This document shows positions 53,926-62,365 of a DNA stretch of 64,000 nucleotides, one piece after another; position 1 is the stretch's first letter, and every line of letters starts with the position of its first letter. The translations under genes were made by a program, and so were the position numbers. The notes beneath the pieces were generated by a model. That model was not told the DNA's origin and did no database searches. It saw only the letters and a list, made by a program, of their open reading frames with translations. Source of the DNA: JASHVB01 sp963762885 (GTDB lineage: Bacteria > Pseudomonadota > Alphaproteobacteria > Acetobacterales > Acetobacteraceae); the NCBI GenBank assembly GCA_963762885.1, contig CAVXNH010000099.1:1-64000 (forward strand). Reading direction: 5' to 3'.

Positions 53926-54826
53926 GCGTCGGATTGCCCCGGTAGCGCAGCGCATCGACCAGCAGGGCGAATGCAGGCGAGGCCTGACGCCGGCTCGCAT
54001 AGTACAGGTGATAGCCCGAGAATGGCGCGCACCAGTCTGCCAGCACGCGATGCAGGCGGCCCTTGGCGAGATGCTGCTGCACCAGGTCCTCCGGCACATA
54101 GGCCAGGCCAAATCCGGACAGCGCCGCATTCAGCATCTGGAAAGTGCCGTTGAAGACGAGCTGGCCTTCGACGTGAACTTTCAGCTCGCGTTGGCCTTGC
54201 GCGAACTCCCACGCGTAGAGCCCACCATGGGTCGGCAGCCGCAGGTTGATGCAGTCGTGACCGATCAGATCCTGCGGCCGCTGCGGCAGCGGACGCTGCG
54301 CGAAATACGCCGGGGCGCCGACCACCGCCATGCGCATGTCCGGACCGATCCGCACCGCGATCATGTCCTTCGCCACCTGCTCGCTGTTGCGCACGCCGGC
54401 GTCGAAGCGCTCGGCGACGATGTCGGTCAGGCCATAGTCGATGATGACCTCGACCTTGATGTCGGGGTACTGGCGCAGGAATTTCGTGAGTTTCGGCCAC
54501 AGGATGATGTCGGCCGCGTAGTCCGTGGCGGTGAGCCGGATGGTGCCGGCGGGCTTATCCCGCAACTCGCTTAACGCCGCGAGCTCGGCGTCGATCTCGT
54601 CGAAGCGCGGACCCAGGGTGTGCAGCAGGCGTTCGCCCGCCTCGGTTGCCGAGACGCTGCGCGTGGTGCGGGTCAGCAGCCGGATCCCCAGCCGTTCTTC
54701 CAGCCCGCGGACGGTATGGCTGAGCGCCGACTGCGAAACACCCAGCTTCGCCGCCGCCCGGGTGAAGCTGCTCTCCCGCGCGACCGTCAGGAAGGCCAGG
54801 AGGTCATTCAGGTTCTCGCGCGGCAT
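53885..54826 (-). CDS. LysR-family transcriptional regulator
   Basis: 313 residues. N-terminal helix-turn-helix MPRENLNDLLAFLTVARESS then FTRAAAKLGVSQSALSHTVR, and the typical effector domain (AGTIRLTATDYAADIILWPK, DIKVEVIIDYGLTDIVAERF). It belongs to the CrgA/DmlR-like subgroup. The last ten residues (SPPLRMSEQPS) come from inserted element E1, so the original C-terminus was slightly different. It is transcribed divergently from the DUF2255-cupin-aldo/keto reductase genes, which it probably controls. Confidence 0.9.
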   Translation of the reverse strand: MPRENLNDLLAFLTVARESSFTRAAAKLGVSQSALSHTVRGLEERLGIRLLTRTTRSVSATEAGERLLHTLGPRFDEIDAELAALSELRDKPAGTIRLTATDYAADIILWPKLTKFLRQYPDIKVEVIIDYGLTDIVAERFDAGVRNSEQVAKDMIAVRIGPDMRMAVVGAPAYFAQRPLPQRPQDLIGHDCINLRLPTHGGLYAWEFAQGQRELKVHVEGQLVFNGTFQMLNAALSGFGLAYVPEDLVQQHLAKGRLHRVLADWCAPFSGYHLYYASRRQASPAFALLVDALRYRGNPTQHSPPLRMSEQPS

Positions 54827-54929
54827 TCATGAGCCTGGATCATGAGCATATGCGGATATTAGCATCTAATTGCATAGCCGGAGAGGACTAATTAGCAGTC
54901 CATCGGTAATCGATGAGGGTAAGGCGGGC
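54827..54929. promoter_or_regulatory. Divergent LysR promoter/operator region
   Basis: The 103 bp between the LysR and DUF2255 starts is AT-rich against the background. It holds a perfect palindrome gcatatgc at 54846-54853 and, 21 bp on, agcatctaattgcatag, with a further inverted pair (gcat...atgc). LysR boxes of the T-N11-A type could be read here. This is an inference from position and symmetry. Confidence 0.45.
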
Positions 54930-55292
54930 ATGAGCAGCTTCGATGCGGACACCTTGGGCGCTTTACGGGACGTGCAGGAGTCCAGGATCCGGACCGAGAA
55001 GCACCCCAGGAGCGCGGTGGTGATCTGGGTGGTGGTGGCCGGCGACGACGTCTTCGTGCGTTCGTGGGCTGGCACTCGGGGGCGCTGGTATCGGGACCTT
55101 GCGGCCGGTGGGCTCGCCACTCTGGAGTTTGGCGGCCGCCGGCTGGCGGTGCAGGCGATCCCTGCGGGCGACCCGGATTCGGTGGCCCGGTGCAGCCGCG
55201 AATTCCTGACGAAGTACCGGCACAGCAGCCACGCGCAGGAGATGGTGCGCGACGAAATATTGGCGACCACGCTGCGGCTGGAACCGCGCTGA
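54930..55292 (+). CDS. DUF2255 family protein
   Basis: 120 residues from MSSFDADTLGALRDVQESRI. The middle VVIWVVVAGDDVFVRSWAGT and RGRWYRDLAAGGLATLEFGG is the DUF2255 split-barrel-like pattern (V-W-V-V...D.v.vRs..G..g.WyR), related to flavin/F420-binding nitroreductase folds. Function unknown. It is first in the group divergent from LysR. Confidence 0.82.
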   Translation: MSSFDADTLGALRDVQESRIRTEKHPRSAVVIWVVVAGDDVFVRSWAGTRGRWYRDLAAGGLATLEFGGRRLAVQAIPAGDPDSVARCSREFLTKYRHSSHAQEMVRDEILATTLRLEPR

Positions 55293-55352
55293 GCCGCGAC
55301 GGCCTAGGCATCGACAGTCACAGTCACAACCAAACAGGAGAGCACTCAGACC

Positions 55353-55748
55353 ATGGAAATCAAGCGCGGCGGTTCGCAGCCTTCCGGCAAGGGGCCGGCG
55401 GATTATTTCACCGGCTCGGTTCGCATCGACCCGTTGTTCCAGGCGCCCGATCCGGCGCGGGTCCGCGGCGCCAGCGTTACGTTCGAACCCGGCGCCCGGA
55501 CCGCCTGGCACACGCATCCGCTGGGCCAGACGCTGATCGTCACGGCCGGCTGCGGCTGGGTGCAGCGCGAGGGCGGACCGGTCGAGGTCATCCGCCCGGG
55601 TGACGTGGTGTGGTTCGAACTCGGCGAGAAGCATTGGCACGGCGCCACGGCAACCACCGGCATGACGCATATCGCGCTTCAGGAAGCGCTGAACGGCAAG
55701 GTCGTGGACTGGATGGAACAGGTCACCGACGAGCAATACCGCGCCTAA
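55353..55748 (+). CDS. Cupin domain protein
   Basis: 131 residues, single cupin barrel. Motif 1 PGARTAWHTHPLGQTLIVTA contains HxH and the following Gln/Glu position, motif 2 is RPGDVVWFELGEKHWHGATA with the third His. This is the (R)-mandelonitrile lyase/quercetin-like small cupin group frequently found with aldo/keto reductases and LysR genes. It has a metal-binding site, but the reaction is unknown. 60 bp after DUF2255, 43 bp before the reductase. Confidence 0.88.
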   Translation: MEIKRGGSQPSGKGPADYFTGSVRIDPLFQAPDPARVRGASVTFEPGARTAWHTHPLGQTLIVTAGCGWVQREGGPVEVIRPGDVVWFELGEKHWHGATATTGMTHIALQEALNGKVVDWMEQVTDEQYRA

Positions 55749-55791
55749 CCGGCACGGTTGCCGCATCGATTCGAAGGCAGGAGCACACGCG

Positions 55792-56781
55792 ATGCAGAAG
55801 CGGAAACTCGGCAGCAGTGGCTTGGAGGTTTCGGCCATCGGCCTCGGCTGCATGGGGCTGACACGCAGCTACGGCCCGGCTGCCGCCGCGCCGGATGCGA
55901 TCCGGTTGATCCGGGCGGCGGTAGAGCAAGGCGTCACCTTCTTCGACACCGCCGAGGCCTACGGGCCGTACAAGAACGAGGAACTTGTGGGCGAAGCTCT
56001 CGCCCCGGTCCGCGACCAGGTCGTGATCGCCACCAAGTTCGGGCACTCGTTCGGCCGGGATATCGGCGGGCTCGGGGTGGATAGCCGGCCAGAGCACATC
56101 CGGCAGGTTGCCGAGGCGTCGCTGAAGCGGCTGCGGACCGACCGCATCGACCTGTTCTATCAGCACCGCGTCGATCCCGCGGTGCCGATCGAGGACGTCG
56201 CGGGAGCAGTCAAGGAGCTGATCCGGCAAGGCAAGGTCAGGCATTTCGGGCTGTCCGAGGCCGGCGTGCGGACGATCCGCCGGGCGCACGCGGTGCAGCC
56301 GGTGACCGCGCTGCAGAGCGAGTATTCGCTGTGGTGGCGGGAGCCGGAGGACGAGATCCTGCCGACGCTGGAGGAACTCGGCATCGGCTTCGTGCCGTTC
56401 AGCCCGCTGGGGAAGGGTTTTCTTACCGGCGCGATCGGCGCCGATACCGTTTTCGACAGCAAGGATCTGCGGAACAAGGTGCCGCGCTTCGCTCCGGGGG
56501 CGCGGGCGGAGAACCTGCGCCTGATGGATTTGCTCGGGGTGATCGCGGCCCGGAAACAGGCAACGCCGGCGCAGATCGCGCTCGCCTGGCTGCTGGCGCA
56601 GAAGCCCTGGATCGTGCCCATCCCCGGCACCACGAAGCTGCACCGGTTCGAGGAAAATATCGGAGCGGCCGGGATCGAAATGACATCCGGCGATCTGCGC
56701 GACATCGATGGCGCGGTCTCGAAAATCACCGTGCAAGGCGAGCGTTATCCGCCGTTTCTGGCGGCGATGGTCGATCGCTGA
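55792..56781 (+). CDS. Aldo/keto reductase
   Basis: 329 residues. The tetrad is visible: Asp and Tyr in FFDTAEAYGPYKNEELVG, Lys in VVIATKFGHSF and His in LFYQHRVDPAVP. The N-terminal RKLGSSGLEVSAIGLGCMGL and the cofactor part IPIPGTTKLHRFEENIGA are typical of the AKR11/13-like (YajO/IolS-type) NADPH-dependent enzymes. It reduces an aldehyde or ketone; substrate unknown. It is co-transcribed with the cupin gene, under the LysR protein (inference). Confidence 0.92.
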   Translation: MQKRKLGSSGLEVSAIGLGCMGLTRSYGPAAAAPDAIRLIRAAVEQGVTFFDTAEAYGPYKNEELVGEALAPVRDQVVIATKFGHSFGRDIGGLGVDSRPEHIRQVAEASLKRLRTDRIDLFYQHRVDPAVPIEDVAGAVKELIRQGKVRHFGLSEAGVRTIRRAHAVQPVTALQSEYSLWWREPEDEILPTLEELGIGFVPFSPLGKGFLTGAIGADTVFDSKDLRNKVPRFAPGARAENLRLMDLLGVIAARKQATPAQIALAWLLAQKPWIVPIPGTTKLHRFEENIGAAGIEMTSGDLRDIDGAVSKITVQGERYPPFLAAMVDR

Positions 56782-56811
56782 TTAGCGGTTTTACGAACGG
56801 GAGTCTGGATC

Positions 56812-57219
56812 ATGAGCGATAACATCGAAGGGAAAGTGGTCGTCATCACCGGCGCCAGTAGCGGCCTGGGCGAGGCGACCGCCAGGGCGCTCGCCGCACA
56901 GGGTGCGAGCGTCGTGTTGGGTGCGCGGCGCGGGCGCCCGTTCGCCCGCCTCGTCGCAGCCCTTCGTGTCCGTCTGCGGGCGGCACACGCCCGGCGCGCC
57001 ACTGCGCGCGAACTGAGCGCAATGTCCGACGGCGAGCTGGCCGACATCGGCATTTGCCGATGCGACGTGAACTCGCGTCCTCGATCCGGAGTTCGCGCCG
57101 GATTACCAATGCGCGGGGTTGCCGCCACTTCGGATGTCGGCGCAGCCTTCATGAATGTCGATATTCCGAAGCGCTCGCAGCGTAGCGCAGGCGCTACGGG
57201 CGTCTGGTATATTTTATAA
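56812..57219 (+). pseudogene. SDR N-terminal stub fused to a DUF1127 segment
   Basis: Starts as a clean SDR (MSDNIEGKVVVITGASSGLG, EATARALAAQGASVVLGARR), then at about codon 42 switches in frame to FARLVAALRVRLRAAHARRA, TARELSAMSDGELADIGICR and CDV, the complete DUF1127 pattern, and then enters element E2. The SDR lacks its catalytic half, so it cannot be an enzyme. The frame is continuous over 135 codons. It is a fusion by insertion or deletion; a DUF1127-type small RNA-binding domain could still be made (inference). Confidence 0.75.
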
Positions 57220-57362
57220 GAGAAGCTCGCCAAGACGCAGAGATCGCAGAGTACAACCCACTTCGCGATCTCTGCGTCTTGGCGATCTTCTCTTATAAAC
57301 ATACCGGCTACAAACAACTCCTGCGGCGCCAAGGCACGCACCCGGGTGCGCATTGGCGGGGC
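57115..57362. mobile_element. MITE-like element, family E (copy 2)
   Basis: Inverted relative to copy 1: gccacttcggatgtcggcgc on the left, the hairpin ataagagaagctcgccaaga to ttggcgatcttctcttataa, then gctacaaacaactcctgcgg on the right. It carries about 30 extra bases compared with E1 (near 57150-57180). It sits between the SDR/DUF1127 stub and the monooxygenase gene. Confidence 0.75.
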
Positions 57363-57493
57363 GGCGGCGGTCGCGCCGGGTGTGCTGGCGGTCGTCGGAT
57401 CGGGCGCGTTCGTCGGCGAAGGTGCGTTCCCGGAAAATCGTGGTTAGATGGCGAATCGTCACGGCGTTGGGCGACGGCGAGGAGGGCAAAGGC

Positions 57494-59252
57494 GTGGACG
57501 GCATTTTGACCATCAGTTCGGCGAAGGCGGCGGCCGAGGCCTGGCTTGGCGATTTCGGCGCGGCGCTGGCCTCCGGCGAGGCTGCGCGGATTGCCGCGTT
57601 GTTCGCGGAAGACTGCCACTGGCGCGACATTCTGGCGTTCACCTGGGACCTGCGCACGGCCTCCGGCGCCGCTGCCATCGCGGAGCGCATGGCGGAGGCC
57701 GGGGCGCGCATGGCGCCGCGCGGGATCGCGCTCGCCGCGCGCCGCACGCCACCGCGGCGGGTGGTGCGCGCGGGCGTCGACGCGATCGAGGCGATCTTTG
57801 CATTCGAAACTTCGGTGGGGCCTTGCAACGGCGTCGTGCGCCTGGTCTCCGAGGGCGGCGAACAACGCGCCTGGACGCTGCTGACCGCGCTGGACGAAAT
57901 CCGCGGCCACGAGGATCCGGCCAATGGAAAGCGCTGGCAGAACGTAGACTGGAAGCGCAACTTCGGCGGCGAGAACTGGCTCGATCGGCGCCGGCGGGCA
58001 CAGGCATATGCGGACCATGACCCCGCCGTGCTGGTGGTGGGCGCGGCGCAGGCGGGGCTGACGATCGCGGCGCGGCTGAGCTTGCTCGGCGTGGATACGC
58101 TGGTGGTGGATCGCGAGGCGCGGATCGGCGACAGTTGGCGCCGGCGTTATCACGCTCTGACGCTGCATAACGAGACGCGCGTCAACCACCTGCCCTACAT
58201 GCCGTTCCCTCGGTCGTGGCCGGTGTTCATCCCCAAGGACATGCTGGCCAACTGGTTCGAAATCTACGCCGAGGCGATGGAGCTCAACGTCTGGACACGG
58301 ACCGAGCTGACCGGCGGCGCCTGGGATGACGCCGCCGATTGCTGGGACGTCGTGCTTCGGCGCGGGGATGGATCGGAGCGCCACATGCGGCCGCGCCACA
58401 TCGTGTTCGCCAACGGCGTCAGCACCACGCCTGTCACGCCCGATCTTCCCGGCCTGGCGACGTTTCGTGGCACGGTGCGGCATTCCGGAGACTACGGCAG
58501 CGGACTGGACTGGCGGGGCAAGCGTGCGCTGGTGCTGGGCACCGGCACCTCGGGGCACGACGTGGCACAGGATTTGTGCGTCTCCGGCGCGGCGGAGGTC
58601 ACGCTGATCCAGCGCAGCCCGACTTTGATTGTCAGTCTGAAAGAAGCGCAGGCGCCGTATGCGCTGTATGACGAAGACGTGCCGTTCGAGGATCTTCGAC
58701 CTGCTGGCGATCGCCTCTCCGTTTCCGGTGTATCGGCGTTCGCACCAGCGCATCACGGCGATGAACCGCGAGGCCGATCGGGCGCTGTTGGAAGGGCTGG
58801 AACGGCGCGGCTTCCGGTTGACTTTCGGAGCGGACGATAGCGGCTGGCAGATCATGTACCAGGATCGCGGGGGCGGGTATTATTTCGATGCCGGGTGTTC
58901 GCAGATGGTCGTCGATGGACGCGTCGGGCTGATGCAGTTCGCCGACATCGAGCGCTTCGGCCCGGACGGTGCGGTCATGCAGGACGGCAGCGTGAAACGC
59001 GCGGACCTGATCGTGCTGGCCACCGGCTACGAAGGCCAGGCCGCGGCGGCGCGGCGATTGCTCGGCGACGCGGTGGGCGAGCGCATGGGCCGCGTCTGGG
59101 GCTTCGACGAGGAAGGCGAGTTGCATGGCATGTGGCGGCCCACGGGGCAGCGGGGACTCTGGTTCCATGCCGGCGGGCTGGCGCAGTGCCGCATCTTCTC
59201 GAAAGTGCTCGCGTTGCAGATCAAGGCGAGGGAGTTGGGCCTAGTGGCATGA
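57494..59252 (+). CDS. Flavin-containing monooxygenase with N-terminal NTF2-like domain, one frameshift
   Basis: GTG 57494 with GAGGAGGG 8 bp upstream. Residues 1-150 form a SnoaL/NTF2-like domain (AEAWLGDFGAALASGEAARI, CHWRDILAFTWDLRTASG). FAD-binding follows in AVLVVGAAQAGLTIAARLSL (GxGxxG with Ala second), the monooxygenase fingerprint FRGTVRHSGDY and a NADPH-binding site LVLGTGTSGHDVAQDL. The frame breaks near 58690 (VPFE / IFDLLAIASPFPVYRRSHQR), apparently one missing base, then runs to 59252. The repaired product is about 585 residues. It should oxidise a soft nucleophile or ketone with NADPH and O2. NTF2-monooxygenase fusions are known. Confidence 0.8.
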
Positions 59253-59316
59253 CCGCGGAATTCGGTGGAATGGTGGCACTCGTCACCAGCGCCGGCGGTG
59301 GCATCGGTAATGCGCC
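59249..59316 (+). pseudogene. SDR gene N-terminal stub
   Basis: ATG 59249 overlaps the monooxygenase stop (ATGA). It reads MTAEFGGMVALVTSAGGGIG, the cofactor-binding start of an SDR, then loses all resemblance after about 59316. The coupling shows an SDR gene once followed in the operon. The remainder up to the IS at 59858 contains only a small frame and MITE D3. Confidence 0.6.
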
Positions 59317-59416
59317 ACATCGAGCCGCGCAGGCCGAGCAAGTAACCGCTACAATTCAGTTATCCGACGCACTGCGCGTTGGGGGATGCGGATGATCCCG
59401 CTCCCCTGCGCGTGTC

Positions 59417-59581
59417 CTATCTACGTCGCCAAGATTGGGCGCGAGGGCGATTGCTGCCTTTGAACTCGGCGACCAGGAAACCCACCGATAGGCAGGTTAC
59501 CGCATTCGGTAGGTCGAATTCATCGAGCCATTGCCACGGTGATAGCGGGCGCTGGCTGTCCTCCCACTCGACCGCGACCAA
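59417..59581 (-). CDS. Small hypothetical protein, start uncertain
   Basis: A frame reading RLVAVEWEDSQRPLSPWQWL then LPNAVTCLSVGFLVAEFKG. The VEWEDS...W.W.de...P..v.SvGFLva pattern occurs in short phage/plasmid-type proteins. No ATG precedes the homologous part; the TTG at 59581 is the nearest start, because MITE D3 begins 40 bp upstream and may have replaced the original 5' region. Confidence 0.4.
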   Translation of the reverse strand: MVAVEWEDSQRPLSPWQWLDEFDLPNAVTCLSVGFLVAEFKGSNRPRAQSWRRR

Positions 59582-59620
59582 GCGATACGGCGTCTGACGT
59601 TTCCGCGTCGATGCCGTCTT

Positions 59621-59749
59621 ATACCAGCCCGCGTATCGATTGAGTGCGGCACGGACCGCCCCAACCGTCATGGCCGGGTCAGCCCGACCATGACGGTTGG
59701 GGCGGTCCGTGCGAACGGTGGAGACTCGATCGTTCGGCGGGTTGGATTA
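59621..59749. mobile_element. MITE-like element, family D (copy 3)
   Basis: Left end ataccagcccgcgtatcgat and right end gatcgttcggcgggttggat are inverted; the inner arms cggaccgccccaaccgtcat and atgacggttggggcggtccg pair perfectly. It matches copies D1 and D2 at the ends and D2 in the interior. Confidence 0.78.
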
Positions 59750-59857
59750 GATTGGGAGCGCGCTTTTCTCATGACGCGCAGGATTTTATAGGAAAATCGT
59801 CGTACGGTCAGTCTCATGTTTGATACTGACCCACTACCATTTTGTTTCCTCCGGCGT

Positions 59858-61572
59858 TGTTAGCTGTTCAATGTGTCCGGTTTTTGTAGCTCGTGATCTG
59901 TCCGCTTCGTTCATGTTCTGTGCCTGGCCAATGGCGACACGGAACGCCGTGATGGAAGCGTGTCATCCGGCTTGGTTTCGCCGCCTGCGGGGCCGCCGGC
60001 GTGCGCGACACCGCAAATGCGTCGGCAGCGCCGTCACGGCCTGGTGTCACTGCCCTGAGCCAGCAAGAGTTTGAACGCTTTGGCTGATGCTGCGCCTGTG
60101 GAGTTGTGGGCAACCCTTTGCGCGTGTCCACAAATCCACAGGCGGGCTCTGCGACAGTGGCCCCTCGGCGGCCAACCGCGCTGATCGGCCTGGCGCCCCA
60201 ACCCTGCCCGGCATAGCGTTACGTAACGGAATGCAATGGGCGATCGGCCTGGGCGCAGGCCGCCGCCGATGCGATGGCTGCGCCGCAGGCTGAATCCGCA
60301 TGGCTGGTCGCGATCCTCGCCGCGGTCTCGGCTGTCGGCTGGATCAGCGTGCCGTCCGGCGTGTAGTCGGCCAGTCGATGCGGCCCCCAATATACCGCCA
60401 ACGCGCCATCCGGATATTCATGTCCTCGCACCGTCGCCTTGACGAAGTGTGGCCGCAGCCGGCTCGGCGGCAATTGCAGGCTGCGCCGCTCCCACTTCAC
60501 GGTGTTGTCGTTGCCCACCGTCCGATCCTCCTGGATGCACAGGATCTCGCGCCATGCCTCCATTGCATCCGGCACGAATGCCGAACCCTCCTGCTCCGCG
60601 GCGATCGCGAACCGCTCGTTGTGCTCCGCGACGTAGAAATCTTTGAGCCACCGATTGGCCGCCTCGACCGTGTCGATCCCAGCGAGCTTCAGTTCCTTCG
60701 GCAGGCGATCCTGCAACGTCTCGAACGCGCGCTCCGATCGTCCGCGTGCCTGCGGCGAATAGGCGGCGATGTGCTGGATGCCCACTGCTTCAGCGCGCGG
60801 CCGAACTGCGTCAGCACGGTCTTCGATACCGGCCCGCCGCCTTCGGGGGTGTAGAAGTAGTGGCTGCCCCTGTCGGTATAGAGTGAGCAGAACAGGCCGT
60901 GCTTCGCCACTACGTCGCGAACGCCGCGAAGGCTCGACGCGGTACCTCCTGATCCACCAGGAACGCCGAGTAGATCGCACTCGTTGCGTCCTCCATAGTG
61001 ACAACAAGATCGTGCTTGCTGGCGGCCCCGGCAACCAGGCGTGCGTCGAGGCGTCCTGATGCAGCATCATGCCCACCATCGGACGCCGCGGCCGCTTCTT
61101 GCGATGCGCCGAGCGCTTGGTCGCCGCCTGCACCAGCCCCGCGCGATGCAGATGCAACTTGGTCACCGTGTAGCCCAGTGTGTAATTGTGCCGCTTGCCA
61201 AGCTGCTCATGGAAATGCTTCACGGTGAAGCCGCGATAGAGGTCGCGGTAAAGCCCAAGCATCCGCTCGATCTCGGCCACTGGCGCTCGCCGCAGCGACG
61301 CTCCGAAACGGCGGTCAGCCAGACCCGCCTCCCCATCTCCGCCTGGCGGTCACGCCAGCGGCGGAATGTCCGTTCGCTGATGCCCAATAGCTCCGCTGCC
61401 TCCAGTTGGCTCAGTTCGGACCGCTCCGTGCGGCCAAGAACATCCGTGAAACGCATCCGGCAAATCCCCTCGTGAATGCGTGCCCGGTCCATGCAATACC
61501 CCCATTCTTGGGGACAAAGGACCGGACACTTCACGAGCTACAAAACCCCGGACAAACCACGAGCTAGCCACA
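59858..61572 (-). mobile_element. Insertion sequence (ISNCY/IS1202-like), about 1.7 kb
   Basis: Ends are inverted: left tgttagctgttcaatgtgtc + cggtttttgtagctcgtgat, and right (complement) tgtggctagctcgtggtttg + tccggggttttgtagctcgt. attttgtttcctccgg stands directly outside both ends (59839-59854 and 61573-61588), a 16 bp direct repeat consistent with a long target duplication, with up to 3 bp of uncertainty at the left end. It contains one transposase gene on the minus strand. Some IS1202-group elements are known for long duplications. Confidence 0.75.
60219..61492 (-). pseudogene. DDE transposase of the IS, frameshifted
   Basis: Start MDRARIHEGICRMRF at ATG 61492. The N-terminal helix-turn-helix is LSQLEAAELLGISERTFRRW, then (after a shift near 61290) HNYTLGYTVTKLHLHRAGLV, the first Asp in GMMLHQDASTHAWLPG, the second in SLYTDRGSHYFYTP and the Glu region in QARGRSERAFETLQDRLPKE. 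The C-terminus PHFVKATVRGHEYPDGALAV is a beta domain typical of ISNCY transposases. At least three indels (61290, 61040, 60790-60830) break it, so this copy is probably not autonomous as written. Confidence 0.75.
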
Positions 61573-61690
61573 ATTTTGTTTCCTCCGGTTGACGAATGAT
61601 GCAACTCCTGTGATGGACTCCGTATTATCCTGGTGTCGTTACTGGGCTGAACGGTCCGCAGAACTTCGGACCAACCGAAGGGAGGATACC

Positions 61691-61939
61691 ATGCGTGGTC
61701 TTGTCGGCATCGCCGCGGCGATGGGAGCGATGGTGTTGCTGTCGTGGGTGGCCATCGCCGCTTCGCAGCCGCATATGGAGGGGGCACTTCAGGCACTCGA
61801 AAACGCGCGATCCGAAATCTTGATCGCTGATCAATACAAAGATCACGGCGGCCATGCGGGTGCGGCCACGAATTTGATCGATCAAGCGATCCACGAGGTC
61901 CGCGAAGGCATCCGCTATCGCAATGCGCACGGCCCCTAA
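61691..61939 (+). CDS. Small periplasmic helical protein
   Basis: 82 residues: signal-like MRGLVGIAAAMGAMVLLSWV (cut near AIAAS), then helical SQPHMEGALQALENARSEIL, DHGGHAGAATNLIDQAIHEV and REGIRYRN. The H-M-..AL..L..A...L..A...KGGHR..A...i..AI.evr.Gi pattern marks a small exported family of unknown function. GGAGG lies 6 bp before ATG 61691. It starts about 120 bp from the IS end, so the promoter may have been altered by the insertion. Confidence 0.7.
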   Translation: MRGLVGIAAAMGAMVLLSWVAIAASQPHMEGALQALENARSEILIADQYKDHGGHAGAATNLIDQAIHEVREGIRYRNAHGP

Positions 61940-62365
61940 GCGCCGATCCCCTCACTGCCGCGGCGGCGTTGACTGAAAGCTGACCGCTTTGTGGCGGCGG
62001 TGGGAGCCGTGACTGGGCGCAGGCGCCCGCGGGCAAGTCCACCGTCGCCCCTGGAACGATGGAGATCCGGTTCGGGCGTTAGCGCGATCACCGAAAGGGA
62101 TGCCAAACGCTGACCGAAGGCGCGATATGGCCTTGCAACCCAGTGGCAAGTTTCACGATCGCCCATGCCATGACGGTCGATGGTGGTTTGCTCGCCGGGT
62201 GAACCGAGCGCTCCACCACGCATCTCCTGCCCACGGCGCCGCGGCCTCCGCATCCGTCGTTGTGCTTGATTCCGCACCGGCTTTCCGCCACACAGCGCCG
62301 GCCCGGCATCTCGGCGCGGGCGGTGGCCGCCCGGCCGTCCCCTCCCGACACGAGAGACAGCATCC
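61940..62365. other. metK leader/intergenic region
   Basis: A 426 bp GC-rich region. Open frames here have no motif. I looked for a SAM-II, SAM-V, SAM/SAH or SAH riboswitch in front of metK and saw no convincing consensus. No feature is called. Confidence 0.45.

Noticed and set aside
62200..62365. SAM-sensing riboswitch before metK
   Set aside because: No match by eye to SAM-II, SAM-V, SAM/SAH or SAH consensus elements. A covariance-model scan (Rfam) of 61940-62365 would decide.
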